Positions 41,939-51,244 are shown, counted from the first letter of the stretch. The stretch is DNA of 64,000 bases from Dyella sp. AtDHG13 (GCF_003201105.1 NZ_QICJ01000005.1:1-64000), one strand, 5' to 3'. Notes: generated from the sequence alone by a model not told the origin. Numbers and translations are program-made.

Positions 41939-42034
41939 AGAAGTGAGTAAAGAGGAGTGAGAAGTGAGAGAAAGCAGGCGGTTACGCGGATCTTCTCTCA
42001 CTTCTCACTTCTCACTTCTCTTCACTCACTCCTG
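41939..42034. repeat. GAGTGAGAAGTGAG inverted element, copy 3
   Basis: GAGAAGTGAGTAAAGAG and GAGTGAGAAGTGAGAGAA on the left are mirrored by TCTCTCACTTCTCACTTC and TTCTCTTCACTCACTC on the right. It fills the mutL-amiC gap and, like copy 1, ends in CACTCCTGGC. Confidence 0.75.
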
Positions 42035-42039
42035 GCTCT

Positions 42040-43671
42040 TCAGCCTGCGGGGATCGCCAGCATCATGCCCACGCGCACGCTGCTGTCGCTGTCCAGCTTG
42101 TTGGCGGTCTTGAGCGCGTTGATGCTGACGCCGTACTGCTTGGCGATGCTGCGCAGGCTCTCGCCGCGCTCGACGCGGTGCAGGTCCTGCACGCCGTCGT
42201 CGGCGCGGCTGGAGGCGTTGGACGAGGAAGCCATGGCCTGCGCCACGGCTCGGGTGGCCTTGGCGGAGGTGTCGTCGTCGCCCTGCGACGAGGCCACGTT
42301 CGCCACGCCGTTGCGACGGGACGCCTGCGCGGCGAACCAGCTGCCCGGCGGCGGCGTGGATTCGAAATAGCTGCGGATACCACCCATCACCGCGGTGGCC
42401 AGGCGCGACTGGTGCGACGGGTCGCGCAGCTTGCGCTCTTCGTCCGGGTTACTGATGAAGGCGGTTTCCACCAGGATCGAGGGCACGTCCGGCGAACGCA
42501 GCACCACGAAGTTGGCGCGTTCCACATAGCCGCGATGCGTGGGACCCAGGCTGCCGAGCGCCTTGAGCACGTTGCCGGCGACCGATTCGCTGGCCTGCAT
42601 GGAGTAGCCCTGCTGCAGGTCCAGCAGAACGGCGGCGAGGCCATCGTTCTTGTCGTCCAGGGTGACGCCGCCGATCAGGTCGGCGCGGTTCTGGCCGTCG
42701 GCCAGCCAGCGCGCGGCCATGCTGGTCTTGCCGCGCGGCGACAGCACCCACACCGAGGAACCCTTGGCATCGCCGTTGATGAAGGCGTCGGCGTGGATCG
42801 ACACGAACAGGTCGGCCGAATTGTTGCGGGCGATCTGGTAGCGCTGCGCCAGCGGAATGAAGAAGTCCGCATTGCGCGTCAGCACGGCGCGCATGCCGGG
42901 CTGCTGGTTGATCTGCTCGGCCAGCTGGCGCGCCACCGCCAGGGTGACGTTCTTCTCCAGCGTACCGCCAGGGCCGTGCGCGCCCGGGTCTTCGCCGCCG
43001 TGGCCGGCATCGATGGCGATGACCACCTTGCGCTCGCCGTTGAGCAGCGCAGCGGCCGCGCGCGTGGAGGCCATGCCGCTCTGGGTCGGCTTGAGCGAGG
43101 ACTTGCCCGTGCTGCGCACAGGCTCGGGCGCAGGCACTGGTGTCTGCACAGGCGCAGGCGGCGGCGTCACGGCCGCAGCAGCGGTCGCGCCGTTGTCGCT
43201 GTCACGGTCGTCCTCCGACGGGGCCGGGGGCGGCGCGGACGTCTTCACCGGTGCCGAGCGGGTCGCCACGTTGCCGTTGCCGGGGTACAGGTCCACCACC
43301 AGCCGGTAGCCGTAATCGGCCTGCGGCTTGAGCAAGAAGCTCTTCACGGTGCTGGAGGGGTCGATCTTGGCGGTCAGGCGGACGTTGTTGCCCTGCCTCT
43401 CCCCGCTGATGCCCTTGTAGAGGCCCGTCGCGCCAGGCGAGCTGAAACTGCTGGCGAGGGAGCTGGCGTTGACGTCCACGGTCAGCTCGCCACCGTCCTG
43501 GTTGAGCTTGTAGGTCACCGGGCCGGAAACGTCGAGCACCACGCGGGTGTATTCGGGGCCGGCCCAGACGCGGGCGGACTTCACGTCGGCCGCGCGAGCC
43601 ACGCAAAAAGGCGCCACGGCCAGCAAGGCCACGGCGCCGAGCAAAGCAGGATGCGTCCTTAATCCCTTCAT
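42040..43671 (-). CDS. amiC: N-acetylmuramoyl-L-alanine amidase with AMIN and LysM domains, 543 aa
   Basis: This periplasmic zinc amidase splits septal peptidoglycan during cell separation. Order: signal peptide (LLGAVALLAVAPFCVARA), AMIN domain (about 28-125), a Pro/Ala-rich linker (about 130-210), Amidase_3 domain (about 215-430) with zinc ligands in IDAGHGGEDPG, the downstream Glu (LEKNVTLAVA) and SIHADAF, the catalytic Glu in VETAFISNP, and a C-terminal LysM domain (about 490-543). The LysM makes it resemble AmiB. The start at 43671 is chosen to begin the signal peptide. It is downstream of tsaE. Confidence 0.93.
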   Translation of the reverse strand: MKGLRTHPALLGAVALLAVAPFCVARAADVKSARVWAGPEYTRVVLDVSGPVTYKLNQDGGELTVDVNASSLASSFSSPGATGLYKGISGERQGNNVRLTAKIDPSSTVKSFLLKPQADYGYRLVVDLYPGNGNVATRSAPVKTSAPPPAPSEDDRDSDNGATAAAAVTPPPAPVQTPVPAPEPVRSTGKSSLKPTQSGMASTRAAAALLNGERKVVIAIDAGHGGEDPGAHGPGGTLEKNVTLAVARQLAEQINQQPGMRAVLTRNADFFIPLAQRYQIARNNSADLFVSIHADAFINGDAKGSSVWVLSPRGKTSMAARWLADGQNRADLIGGVTLDDKNDGLAAVLLDLQQGYSMQASESVAGNVLKALGSLGPTHRGYVERANFVVLRSPDVPSILVETAFISNPDEERKLRDPSHQSRLATAVMGGIRSYFESTPPPGSWFAAQASRRNGVANVASSQGDDDTSAKATRAVAQAMASSSNASSRADDGVQDLHRVERGESLRSIAKQYGVSINALKTANKLDSDSSVRVGMMLAIPAG

Positions 43672-43829
43672 GGAGCGGAATTGAAGCCTAGCCGCCCTGC
43701 GATTGCAAGAGGTTTTCCCTTGAATATCCATAACCTGCGGCGCTTTTGTCAGTCGGCATCCAGCTATCGGCCGCAAGCCACGCAAACTGAAGGCTTAGCC
43801 GTCGGCCAGCCGCGAAACAAAAATCTCAG

Positions 43830-43845
43830 TAAGTACCGATACTTA
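43830..43845. promoter_or_regulatory. 16-nt palindrome upstream of amiC
   Basis: TAAGTACCGATACTTA is a 6+4+6 inverted repeat immediately after the tsaE stop and 159 nt before amiC. It is a candidate operator or weak hairpin; no promoter hexamers are clear around it. Confidence 0.3.
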
Positions 43846-43859
43846 GGCCAGGAGGCCGC

Positions 43860-44318
43860 TCAGGCCAGGCGTGAGGCGACGGCGGCGCCGCGCTCCGTAC
43901 GCGCTTCCATCCGGGCCTGGCGCCCGGTGCCGGCATACCCCAGGTGCACGATCAGGTCGGGAGCCGGAAGCGCTCCCGCGCCACGCTCCGGCCACTCCAC
44001 CAGCACCAGTGCGGCCGGATCGGACAGCGCATCCAGCCCCAGCCATTCCAATTCGCCGGGATCGGCGATGCGGTACAGATCCAGGTGCCAGGCGGGGCGC
44101 CCGTTCGCCCGATAGGACTCGACCAGGCTGTAGGTCGGGCTCTTGATCCGCTCGCCCACGCCCAGCGCCCCAAGCAGGGCCCGGGCGAAACTGGTCTTGC
44201 CGGCGCCCAGGTCGCCATGCAGATAAACCACCAGCCCACCCTGCAGCGCGCCCGCCATGCGGGTCGCGAGCGCGGCGGTGGCGGCCTCGTCGGGCAGATT
44301 CCAGCGGTGATCCGTCAT
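43860..44318 (-). CDS. tsaE: tRNA threonylcarbamoyladenosine ATPase TsaE, 152 aa
   Basis: This is the ATPase that drives the TsaD-TsaB complex in t6A37 modification of ANN-decoding tRNAs. The P-loop is GDLGAGKTSFARALL (about 32-46) and SPTYSLVESY is the family motif. The start is the ATG at 44318, overlapping the nnrD stop by 4 bp. Longer upstream frames are overlap with nnrD. It sits in the conserved nnrD-tsaE-amiC-mutL order. Confidence 0.94.
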   Translation of the reverse strand: MTDHRWNLPDEAATAALATRMAGALQGGLVVYLHGDLGAGKTSFARALLGALGVGERIKSPTYSLVESYRANGRPAWHLDLYRIADPGELEWLGLDALSDPAALVLVEWPERGAGALPAPDLIVHLGYAGTGRQARMEARTERGAAVASRLA

Positions 44319-45802
44319 GAGTCCTGTCCGTTGAGCAGGCGGCGCAGTGGGTCCAGCAGGTCGGTGGCGAGCAGGCCGCGCTCGCCACCACCCTGCCGCG
44401 CGGCGAGGTCGCCCGCACGCGCGTGCAGCGCCACGCCAAGGCAAGCCGCCTGCCAGGCATCGCAGCCCTGCGCGATCAGCGCGGCGATGATGCCGGTGAG
44501 CAGGTCGCCCATGCCGCCCGTCGCCATGCCTGGATTGCCCCAGGGACATACCGCCACGCGACCATTGGAATCGGCCACCAGACTGCCCGCCCCCTTGAGC
44601 ACGGCCACCGCGCGATAGCGGCGGGTCAGCTCGCGCGCGGCGGCAAAGCGGTCCTTGGCGATGGCGGCGGTATCGCAGTCGAGCAGGCGCGCGGCTTCCC
44701 CGGGATGCGGCGTGATCACGGCGGTGGCCGGTAGTTCGCGCGGCTCACGTGCCAGCAGATTCAGACCATCGGCATCCAGCACCAGCGGCTTGCCGGACTC
44801 GATCGCGGTCAGCCACAAGGCATGGCCCCAAGCGCCCTGCCCCAACCCGGGGCCCAGGGCCAGCACGGTTGCACGCGGCAGCAGGGCTTCCAGCGCCTGC
44901 GGGCCATTCACCTCGTGCACCATCAGTTCGGGACGGGCGCTGTTGAGCGCCGTGAGGTGTTCGGCGCGCGTGGCCACGCTGACCAGCCCCGCGCCGCCGC
45001 GCAACGCAGCTTCGCCGCACAGCCGGATCGCACCCGCCGTGCCGTGGTCCCCGCCGATCGCCAGCACGTGGCCGTTGTTGCCCTTGTGCGCCTGGCGCGG
45101 ACGCGACGGCAGGGTCCAGGGCCGCATGAGTTCGGCATCCGCCTGCGCGTCCTGCCAAAGCGTTTCAGGCAGGCCCAGCGGCTCCCACTGCACATTCCCC
45201 ACGTAACCCGGTGCAAGTCCGGTGAAGAGGCCGCGCTTGGCGGCGATAAAGGTCACGGTGACATTCGCCTGCACCGCAGCGCCCGGCACGTCGCCCGTAT
45301 CGGCGTTGACGCCGGAGGGCACGTCCAGCGCCAGCACCGGCGCGCCCGTCGCGTGGATACGGTCCACCAAGGCCGCCACCTCCGCCGCCAACGCACGCGT
45401 GAGGCCGGTTCCGTAGAGCGCATCCACATGGACGTCCACCAGCGGCAGTTCGATGTCCTGCCGCCACGCATGCACCGTGCCGCCACCGTGCTCGAATTCG
45501 CGACGCGCGCGAACGGCATCCTCGCCGCGGCTTTCACCGTATGCGAATACCTCCGCGTGGATGCCGGCCTCACGCGCCAATGCAGCGAGCAGAAAGCCAT
45601 CGCCGCCGTTGTTGCCCGGGCCGCCATACACCGCGATGCGCCGCGCCTTCGGCCAGTGCTGGCGCAGGCATACCAGCGCGACGGCGGCGGCCCGTTGCAT
45701 CAGTTCGTAACCGGGAATGCCGAGCACCTCGATGGCGCGGCGATCGAGCGCCCGCACCTGTTCGACGGTGTAGAGCTCGTGATGATGGGCGGCGGCGGTC
45801 AT
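44315..45802 (-). CDS. nnrD: Bifunctional NAD(P)HX epimerase/dehydratase, 495 aa
   Basis: It repairs hydrated NAD(P)H. The N-terminal YjeF_N epimerase domain (about 1-210) has GGPGNNGGDGFLLA, and the C-terminal ADP-dependent dehydratase (about 225-495) has GDHGTAGAIRLCGEAALRGG, TPHPGEAARL and GNPGMATGGMGDLLTGI. The start is set at 45802 (MTAAAHHHELYTVEQV); an ATG at 45820 would add six residues, and neither has a ribosome binding site. TATAAT lies just before the 45802 ATG on the coding strand. It is divergent from queG across a mobile-type element. Confidence 0.92.
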   Translation of the reverse strand: MTAAAHHHELYTVEQVRALDRRAIEVLGIPGYELMQRAAAVALVCLRQHWPKARRIAVYGGPGNNGGDGFLLAALAREAGIHAEVFAYGESRGEDAVRARREFEHGGGTVHAWRQDIELPLVDVHVDALYGTGLTRALAAEVAALVDRIHATGAPVLALDVPSGVNADTGDVPGAAVQANVTVTFIAAKRGLFTGLAPGYVGNVQWEPLGLPETLWQDAQADAELMRPWTLPSRPRQAHKGNNGHVLAIGGDHGTAGAIRLCGEAALRGGAGLVSVATRAEHLTALNSARPELMVHEVNGPQALEALLPRATVLALGPGLGQGAWGHALWLTAIESGKPLVLDADGLNLLAREPRELPATAVITPHPGEAARLLDCDTAAIAKDRFAAARELTRRYRAVAVLKGAGSLVADSNGRVAVCPWGNPGMATGGMGDLLTGIIAALIAQGCDAWQAACLGVALHARAGDLAARQGGGERGLLATDLLDPLRRLLNGQDS

Positions 45803-45842
45803 GCGAGGAATTATAGGCATGCGCACCCAGGGTTCGGCGCAT

Positions 45843-46155
45843 AGAGCCTGTTCACGATCTCCGCGTAGCCCGCGTTGTTCTTGAGTGGCCGCCCGGCGGC
45901 GCTGCGTGGCGCAGCGCCTGCCTGGTGGGCAGGTCAAGCCGCGCGGTGCCGTTGGGTGGCCGCTCAAGAACAACCCTCCGGGCCGGGTCTGTTTGCCCGC
46001 AGGCCGGCGTCATCATTCGGTCGTGTACGGACGTACACTCCTCGCTCCTCAAAACCGTGGCCATCCATGGCCACTCCCCGCGTGCCCTCGCTCTTCCTTG
46101 TCCTGCGTGCAAACAGCTCCCGGCGCGGGCCACGCGGAGATCGTGAACAGGCTCT
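45843..46155. mobile_element. 313-bp element with perfect 24-bp terminal inverted repeats
   Basis: The left end (45843-45866, AGAGCCTGTTCACGATCTCC...) is the exact reverse complement of the right end (46132-46155). An internal inverted repeat, GTTGTTCTTGAGTGGCC (45874-45890) with 45958-45974 (one mismatch), and smaller palindromes (GTGTACG/CGTACAC near 46023, GTGGCCATCCATGGCCAC near 46057) make it highly structured. No transposase or convincing gene is inside and no target duplication is obvious. It resembles a MITE-like non-autonomous element between nnrD and queG. Confidence 0.75.
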
Positions 46156-46176
46156 TAGCCCGCCTACAATACGCGC

Positions 46177-47247
46177 ATGTCTTCCGTTTCCACGCCATCC
46201 GCCGGCTACGCCGCGCTCGCGCTCGACATCAAGCGCTGGGCGCGCGAGCTGGGGTTCGCCGATTGCGGCATCGCCGGCATCGACCTGGGCGAAGACGAAC
46301 TGCACCTCAAGCGCTGGCTCGACGACGGCCATCACGGTGAGATGGAGTACATGGCACGCCACGGCGACAAGCGCAGCCGCCCCGCCGAACTGGAACCGGG
46401 CACGCTGCGCGTGATTTCCGTACGCATGGATTACATTCCGCCCGGCACGCGCAATGCCTGGAACGTGCTGCACGATGCCGAGGCAGGCTACGTCGCGCGC
46501 TACGCGCTGGGCCGCGATTACCACAAGCTGATGCGCAACCGGCTGCAGAAACTGGCCGAGCGCATCCACGGCGCCATTGGCGACTTCGGTTATCGCGCCT
46601 TCGTCGATTCCGCGCCGGTGCTGGAAAAAGCGCTGGCACGCAACGCCGGGCTGGGCTGGATCGGCAAGCACACCGTGCTCATCAATCGCAGCGCGGGCTC
46701 GTATTTTTTCCTCGGCGAGCTCTACACCGACCTGCCCCTGCCCATCGATGCAGCGGCCAGCGCGCATTGCGGCAGTTGCCGGCGCTGCATCGACATCTGC
46801 CCCACGCAGGCCATCGTCGCGCCGTACAAGCTCGATGCGCGGCGCTGCATTTCGTATCTCACCATCGAGTTGCGCGGAAGCATTCCGGAAGAACTGCGCG
46901 AGCCGATGGGCAACCGCATCTTCGGCTGCGACGACTGCCAATTGATCTGCCCCTGGAACAAGTTTGCGCAGGACGCGACGGAACCGGATTTCGCGCCACG
47001 CCACCAACTGGACGGCGCGAAGCTGGTGGAGCTGTTCGGCTGGAGCGAACAGGAGTTCCTGCAGCGCACCGAAGGCATGGCCATCCGCCGCACGGGTTAC
47101 GAGGGCTGGCTGCGCAATGTCGCCGTGGCGCTCGGCAATGCGCCGCGCAGCGAGGAAGTGCGGCAGGCCTTGCTCGCGCGCGCCGATCATCCCTCCGCCA
47201 TCGTGCGCGAGCACGTGGCCTGGGCATTGGCACGGCAGTCGGCCTGA
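46177..47247 (+). CDS. queG: Epoxyqueuosine reductase, 356 aa
   Basis: It performs the last step of queuosine biosynthesis on tRNA, using cobalamin and two [4Fe-4S] clusters. The clusters are bound by CGSCRRCIDICPTQAI (about 194-209) and GCDDCQLICPWNKF (about 250-263, after a further Cys in RRCISYLTIE). A HEAT-like C-terminal segment (about 310-356) matches the tRNA-binding part. Its length is typical. It is divergent from nnrD, as in E. coli, and starts 22 bp after the inverted-repeat element. Confidence 0.95.
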   Translation: MSSVSTPSAGYAALALDIKRWARELGFADCGIAGIDLGEDELHLKRWLDDGHHGEMEYMARHGDKRSRPAELEPGTLRVISVRMDYIPPGTRNAWNVLHDAEAGYVARYALGRDYHKLMRNRLQKLAERIHGAIGDFGYRAFVDSAPVLEKALARNAGLGWIGKHTVLINRSAGSYFFLGELYTDLPLPIDAAASAHCGSCRRCIDICPTQAIVAPYKLDARRCISYLTIELRGSIPEELREPMGNRIFGCDDCQLICPWNKFAQDATEPDFAPRHQLDGAKLVELFGWSEQEFLQRTEGMAIRRTGYEGWLRNVAVALGNAPRSEEVRQALLARADHPSAIVREHVAWALARQSA

Positions 47248-47262
47248 GTCGGTGAAGCACGA

Positions 47263-47284
47263 CGGGAGCGCACATGCGCTCCCG
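47263..47284. terminator. Hairpin between convergent queG and pgi
   Basis: CGGGAGCGCA (47263-47272) pairs with TGCGCTCCCG (47275-47284). It has the same GGAGCGCA/TGCGCTCC core as the hairpin at 35511 and lacks a T-run, so it may be a REP unit rather than an intrinsic terminator. Confidence 0.4.
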
Positions 47285-47297
47285 CAGCAAGCAGCCG

Positions 47298-48941
47298 TTA
47301 TTGCGCGATGCGACGCTCGTGGATGGCTTCGATCAGCGCCCGAGTGGCGGAATCGAAGGAATCCGCACGCGCGGAACCGCCCTCCTCCAGCGCCGGCAGG
47401 ATCTGTCGCGCAATCGCCTTGCCCAGCTCCACGCCCCACTGGTCGAACGCGTTGATGCCCCAAAGATGGCCGAGCATGAACACCTTGTGCTCGTACAGCG
47501 CGATCAATGCGCCCAGGCTTTCGGGAGTCAGCGCGTCCAGCAGCATCACCGTGCTCGGGCGGTCGCCCGGGAAGGTGCGCTGCGCGGCGAGCACGCGGCG
47601 CTCTTCTTCCGTGCCCGACTTGGCTTCGGCGAGTGCTTCATCCAGCGTCTTGCCCAGCGCCAGCGCCGCGGCCTGCGCGAGCAGATTCGACAGCAGCGCG
47701 TCGTGGTTGGCGCCCAGATCGTGCGCGGGCTTGACCACGCCGATGAATTCCAGCGGCACGACATCCGTGCCCTGATGCAGCGACTGGAAATAGGCGTGCT
47801 GCGCATTGGTGCCCACGCTGCCCCACACCACCGCCGAGGTGGACTGGGTCACGTGCTGGCCCTGCGGCGTGACCTGCTTGCCCAGGCTTTCCATCTCCAG
47901 CTGTTGCAGGTAGGAGGTGAGGTCGGTGAGCAGATCCGCGTACGGCACCACGGCGCGGCTGCCGCGGCCCTGCGCGTTGCGGTTCCAGTACTCCACCAGG
48001 CTGAGCAGCACCGGCAGGTTTTCCGACCATGCCGCCGTGCGGAAGTGATCGTCGACCAGGGCCGCGCCGCGCAGCAATTCGTGGAAGTTGTACGCGCCGA
48101 TGGCGATCGCCAGCGACAGGCCCACCGCCGACCACAGCGAGAAACGGCCGCCAACGAAATCCCACATGGGATAGACCTGCGCCGCGGGCACGCCCCACTT
48201 CTCCGCTTCGGCCACGTTGGCGCTGACCGCGAGGAAATGGCGCGACACCGCCGCCTTCTCGCCGTTGTAGGCGCGGCTGATCCACTCGCGCATGACGTTG
48301 CCGTTGAGCAGCGTTTCCTGCGTGGTGAAGGTCTTGGACACCACGATGACCAGCGTGCGCTTGGGATCGAGCCGGTGCATCAGCTCATAGGCGGACTGGC
48401 CATCCACATTGGTGAGGAAGTGGCTGCGCAGGCCGGGCACGTGATACGGCGTGAGCGCGCGCACGGCCAAACGGGGGCCGAGGTCCGAGCCGCCGATGCC
48501 GATGTTCACCACGTCGGTGATGCCGGGCGCCACGCCAAACGCGCTGGCGTCGCCCAGTTCCATGGCCTTCACCAGCGCATCGATGCGCCGCAGCGTTTCG
48601 TCGATTTCCTTGAGCGCCTCGCGCGGCGCGGGCGATGGCAGCTGCGAGCCGCTGGCGCGCAGCGCGGTATGCAGCACCGCGCGGTTTTCCGAGGTGTTGA
48701 TGGGTGCGCCCGCGAACATGGCGTCGCGGGCCGCCTGCCAGCCGGAGGCTTCGACGTGTGCGCCCAAGGCGTCGAGCGCCGGCAGGTCGAGCTTCTGGCG
48801 GCTGAGATCCAGCAGGACCGGGCCAAGGCGATGGCGCAGGCGCTTGCCGCGCGCGGCATCCTTCAACAGCTCACGAAGATGCGTGCCGGCCAGACGGTCG
48901 ACGTGTTCTGCCAGGAAAGACGGACGGCGCTCGTGCGACAT
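47298..48941 (-). CDS. pgi: Glucose-6-phosphate isomerase, 547 aa
   Basis: It interconverts glucose-6-phosphate and fructose-6-phosphate. Signatures: NIGIGGSDLGPRLAVRAL (about 150-167), VVSKTFTTQETLLN, GGRFSLWSAVGLSLAIAIG and, near the C-terminus, NAFDQWGVELGKAIA. Full family length. It stands alone between queG and panD, with no operon partner overlapping. Confidence 0.97.
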   Translation of the reverse strand: MSHERRPSFLAEHVDRLAGTHLRELLKDAARGKRLRHRLGPVLLDLSRQKLDLPALDALGAHVEASGWQAARDAMFAGAPINTSENRAVLHTALRASGSQLPSPAPREALKEIDETLRRIDALVKAMELGDASAFGVAPGITDVVNIGIGGSDLGPRLAVRALTPYHVPGLRSHFLTNVDGQSAYELMHRLDPKRTLVIVVSKTFTTQETLLNGNVMREWISRAYNGEKAAVSRHFLAVSANVAEAEKWGVPAAQVYPMWDFVGGRFSLWSAVGLSLAIAIGAYNFHELLRGAALVDDHFRTAAWSENLPVLLSLVEYWNRNAQGRGSRAVVPYADLLTDLTSYLQQLEMESLGKQVTPQGQHVTQSTSAVVWGSVGTNAQHAYFQSLHQGTDVVPLEFIGVVKPAHDLGANHDALLSNLLAQAAALALGKTLDEALAEAKSGTEEERRVLAAQRTFPGDRPSTVMLLDALTPESLGALIALYEHKVFMLGHLWGINAFDQWGVELGKAIARQILPALEEGGSARADSFDSATRALIEAIHERRIAQ

Positions 48942-49026
48942 GGGATCTCATGCTTGGCGTGGAGAGATCCCGATCTTACGCAGCTTTTCGCGCCGCGCGC
49001 CAGCGGATTTGTTGCGCCGCACCCAT

Positions 49027-49047
49027 GCGCCGCCCGAGGGGCGGCGC
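49027..49047 (-). terminator. GC-rich hairpin after panD
   Basis: GCGCCGCCC (49027-49035) pairs with GGGCGGCGC (49039-49047). It begins 8 bp past the panD stop; no T-run follows, so the termination role is tentative. Confidence 0.45.
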
Positions 49048-49055
49048 TGGTGTTG

Positions 49056-49442
49056 TCAGGCAGCGGCCATCTGCTTGGGAATGGAGCGATTGGTATGCGA
49101 AATGGCGTTGTTGGCGTCCACGTACACCAGGGTCGGCTGGAACTGCTCCGCCTCGGCTTCGGACATCTGCGCAAACGCGGCGATGATGATGAGATCGCCC
49201 GGCTGTGCACGGTGCGCGGCGCTGCCATTCACCGAGATGATGCCGGAACCCTCCTCGGCACGCAGCGCGTAGGTGACGAAGCGCTTGCCGTTGTTGATGT
49301 TCCACGCATGGATCTGCTCGTACTCGCGAATGCCGGAGGCATCGAGCAACAGGCCGTCGATGGCGATGGAGCCTTCGTAGTGGAGCTCGGCATGGGTCAC
49401 CGTGGCACGGTGAATCTTGCACTTGAGCATGTTCAGGTTCAT
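49056..49442 (-). CDS. panD: Aspartate 1-decarboxylase proenzyme, 128 aa
   Basis: It makes beta-alanine for pantothenate. The self-cleavage site is Gly24-Ser25 in [10 protein letters not shown], exactly at the canonical position when the ATG at 49442 is used; Ser25 becomes the catalytic pyruvoyl group. Other conserved parts are [11 protein letters not shown] and [16 protein letters not shown]. It is the last gene of the pan block, 100 bp after panC. Confidence 0.97.
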   Translation of the reverse strand: MNLNMLKCKIHRATVTHAELHYEGSIAIDGLLLDASGIREYEQIHAWNINNGKRFVTYALRAEEGSGIISVNGSAAHRAQPGDLIIIAAFAQMSEAEAEQFQPTLVYVDANNAISHTNRSIPKQMAAA

Positions 49443-49542
49443 GACTTCAGTTCCGGCAGGTACAGCCCGCGTAGCTCGCCATTATCCCGCCGGGACGCGC
49501 CGCATCGCAACAAGAGTCCCGGCAAGGGCCAGATGGGGCCGG

Positions 49543-50388
49543 TCAGTCGAAAGGCAAGTTGTCGATCAGGCGGGTGGAACCCAGCCGCGCGGCGATCAGG
49601 GCCACCAGGCCCTCGGTTTCGCCATCGGCGGGCTCGGAGAGGTCCTCCGCCCGCCGGATGGCGGCGTAATCCGGCTCGAAGCCCGCACGCGCCAGCTTGG
49701 ACGCGGCGGCCTGCTCCACCACCGTCCGGGCATGGCCCTTGGCGATGAGGTCGCGCATCTGCTGCAAGGTGGCGTGGACCTGGGGCGCCAGCGCGCGCTG
49801 CTCGGGCGAGAGGTACTGGTTGCGCGAGCTGAGCGCCAGGCCGTCGTCGGCGCGCAGGGTGGGCGCACCCATGATCTTCACCGGCAGCGACAGGTCGCGC
49901 ACCATGCGCTCGATCACCTTGAGCTGCTGGAAATCCTTCTGGCCGAACACCGCCAGATCCGGCTGGACCAGGTTGAACAGCTTGCACACCACGGTGGCGA
50001 CGCCGTCGAAATGGCCGGGGCGATGCGCCCCTTCCAGCGTTTCGGTGAGCTGGGGCACGTGGATGCTTACGCTGTTCTGCGCACCGAACGGATACAGCGT
50101 GGCGACTTCCGGCGCGAACAGCAGGTCGCAGTCCTGCTCGGCCAGGCCGACCTGATCCTGCACCAGAGTGCGCGGGTAGCGCTCGAAATCCTCGTTGGGG
50201 CCGAATTGCGTCGGGTTGACGAAGACGCTCGCCACCACGCGGTCCGCTCGGGCGCGGGCCAGCTTGACCAGGGAATGATGGCCGGCGTGGAGGTTGCCCA
50301 TGGTGGGCACGAAGCCCACGGTAAGGCCCTGGCCGCGCCAGCCGCGGATGACGGCGCGCAGCTGGGCGGCATCTTGCACTGTTTGCAT
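49543..50388 (-). CDS. panC: Pantothenate synthetase, 281 aa
   Basis: It ligates pantoate and beta-alanine using ATP. PTMGNLHAGHHSLV contains the HxGH nucleotide-binding motif; SVFVNPTQFGPNEDF, FGQKDFQQL and SSRNQYLSPEQR follow in the family order. The start is set at 50388 (MQTVQDAAQLR); an ATG 13 codons earlier would overlap panB. It lies 25 bp after panB, and the products of both feed the same pathway. Confidence 0.96.
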   Translation of the reverse strand: MQTVQDAAQLRAVIRGWRGQGLTVGFVPTMGNLHAGHHSLVKLARARADRVVASVFVNPTQFGPNEDFERYPRTLVQDQVGLAEQDCDLLFAPEVATLYPFGAQNSVSIHVPQLTETLEGAHRPGHFDGVATVVCKLFNLVQPDLAVFGQKDFQQLKVIERMVRDLSLPVKIMGAPTLRADDGLALSSRNQYLSPEQRALAPQVHATLQQMRDLIAKGHARTVVEQAAASKLARAGFEPDYAAIRRAEDLSEPADGETEGLVALIAARLGSTRLIDNLPFD

Positions 50389-50413
50389 GTCGGTCTGCTT
50401 TAGCTCTGGGGCT

Positions 50414-51244
50414 TCAGTCGAAGCCATGTTCCTGCGCCGGGAAGGCGCCACTGCGCACGTCCTCGGCATAGGCCGCGATCGCCGCAGCCACAGAGTCGCG
50501 TCCTGCGAGGAAATCCTTGCTGAATTTCGGTCGCTTGCCGGGCGTGACGCCCAGCATGTCGTGCAGCACCAGCACCTGGCCGTCGCAGTGCGGGCCCGCG
50601 CCGATACCGATGGTGGGGATGGAAACGGCCTTCGTGATGCGCTCGCCCAGGGCGGTGGGAATGCCTTCCAGCACCAGCAGGTCCGCGCCGGCGGCTTCCA
50701 CCGCCTTGGCATCCTCGACCAGCCGGTCGGCGGCGTCCTGCGCGCGTCCCTGGATGCGGAACCCGCCGAACTTGTGCACCGACTGCGGCGTGAGCCCCAG
50801 GTGCGCGCACACGGGAATGGCGCGCTCGACCAAGGCCGTGATCACTTCGAGAATGTGCGGGGCGGCGCCTTCGATCTTCACCATCGCCGCGCCGCCCTCG
50901 CCCACCAGCTGCGCGGCGGCTTCGAGCGCATGCGCGACATCGCGGTCGGCCATGAAGGGCAGGTCCGCGATGAGCAAGGTCGCATCGAGCCCGCGCGCCA
51001 CGATGCCGGTGTGATAGACCATGTGATCCAGCGTGACCGGCAAGGTGCTCTTGTGGCCCTGGATCACCATGCCCAGCGAATCGCCCACCAGCGCCACGTC
51101 GACGCCGGCCATTTCCAGTTGCGCAGCGAAGCTGGCGTCGTAGCAGGTCAGCATGACGATGCGACGGCCTTCCGCCTTCATCGCGCGCAGCGACGGCACG
51201 GTGACCGGCTTGCGCGTGGGTGCGTTCGCTTTTTGCGCGTACAC
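50414..51244 (-). CDS. panB: 3-methyl-2-oxobutanoate hydroxymethyltransferase, 276 aa
   Basis: It produces ketopantoate from alpha-ketoisovalerate and methylene-tetrahydrofolate. [30 protein letters not shown] and the catalytic-Glu segment LVLEGIP are visible, along with [14 protein letters not shown]. The decameric TIM-barrel enzyme is of normal length. It is preceded by folK at a 56-bp distance. Confidence 0.96.
   Translation of the reverse strand: MYAQKANAPTRKPVTVPSLRAMKAEGRRIVMLTCYDASFAAQLEMAGVDVALVGDSLGMVIQGHKSTLPVTLDHMVYHTGIVARGLDATLLIADLPFMADRDVAHALEAAAQLVGEGGAAMVKIEGAAPHILEVITALVERAIPVCAHLGLTPQSVHKFGGFRIQGRAQDAADRLVEDAKAVEAAGADLLVLEGIPTALGERITKAVSIPTIGIGAGPHCDGQVLVLHDMLGVTPGKRPKFSKDFLAGRDSVAAAIAAYAEDVRSGAFPAQEHGFD

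Noticed and set aside
45875-46414. 179-codon ORF through the inverted-repeat element into queG
   Set aside because: It overlaps queG out of frame and has no family signal; not a transposase.
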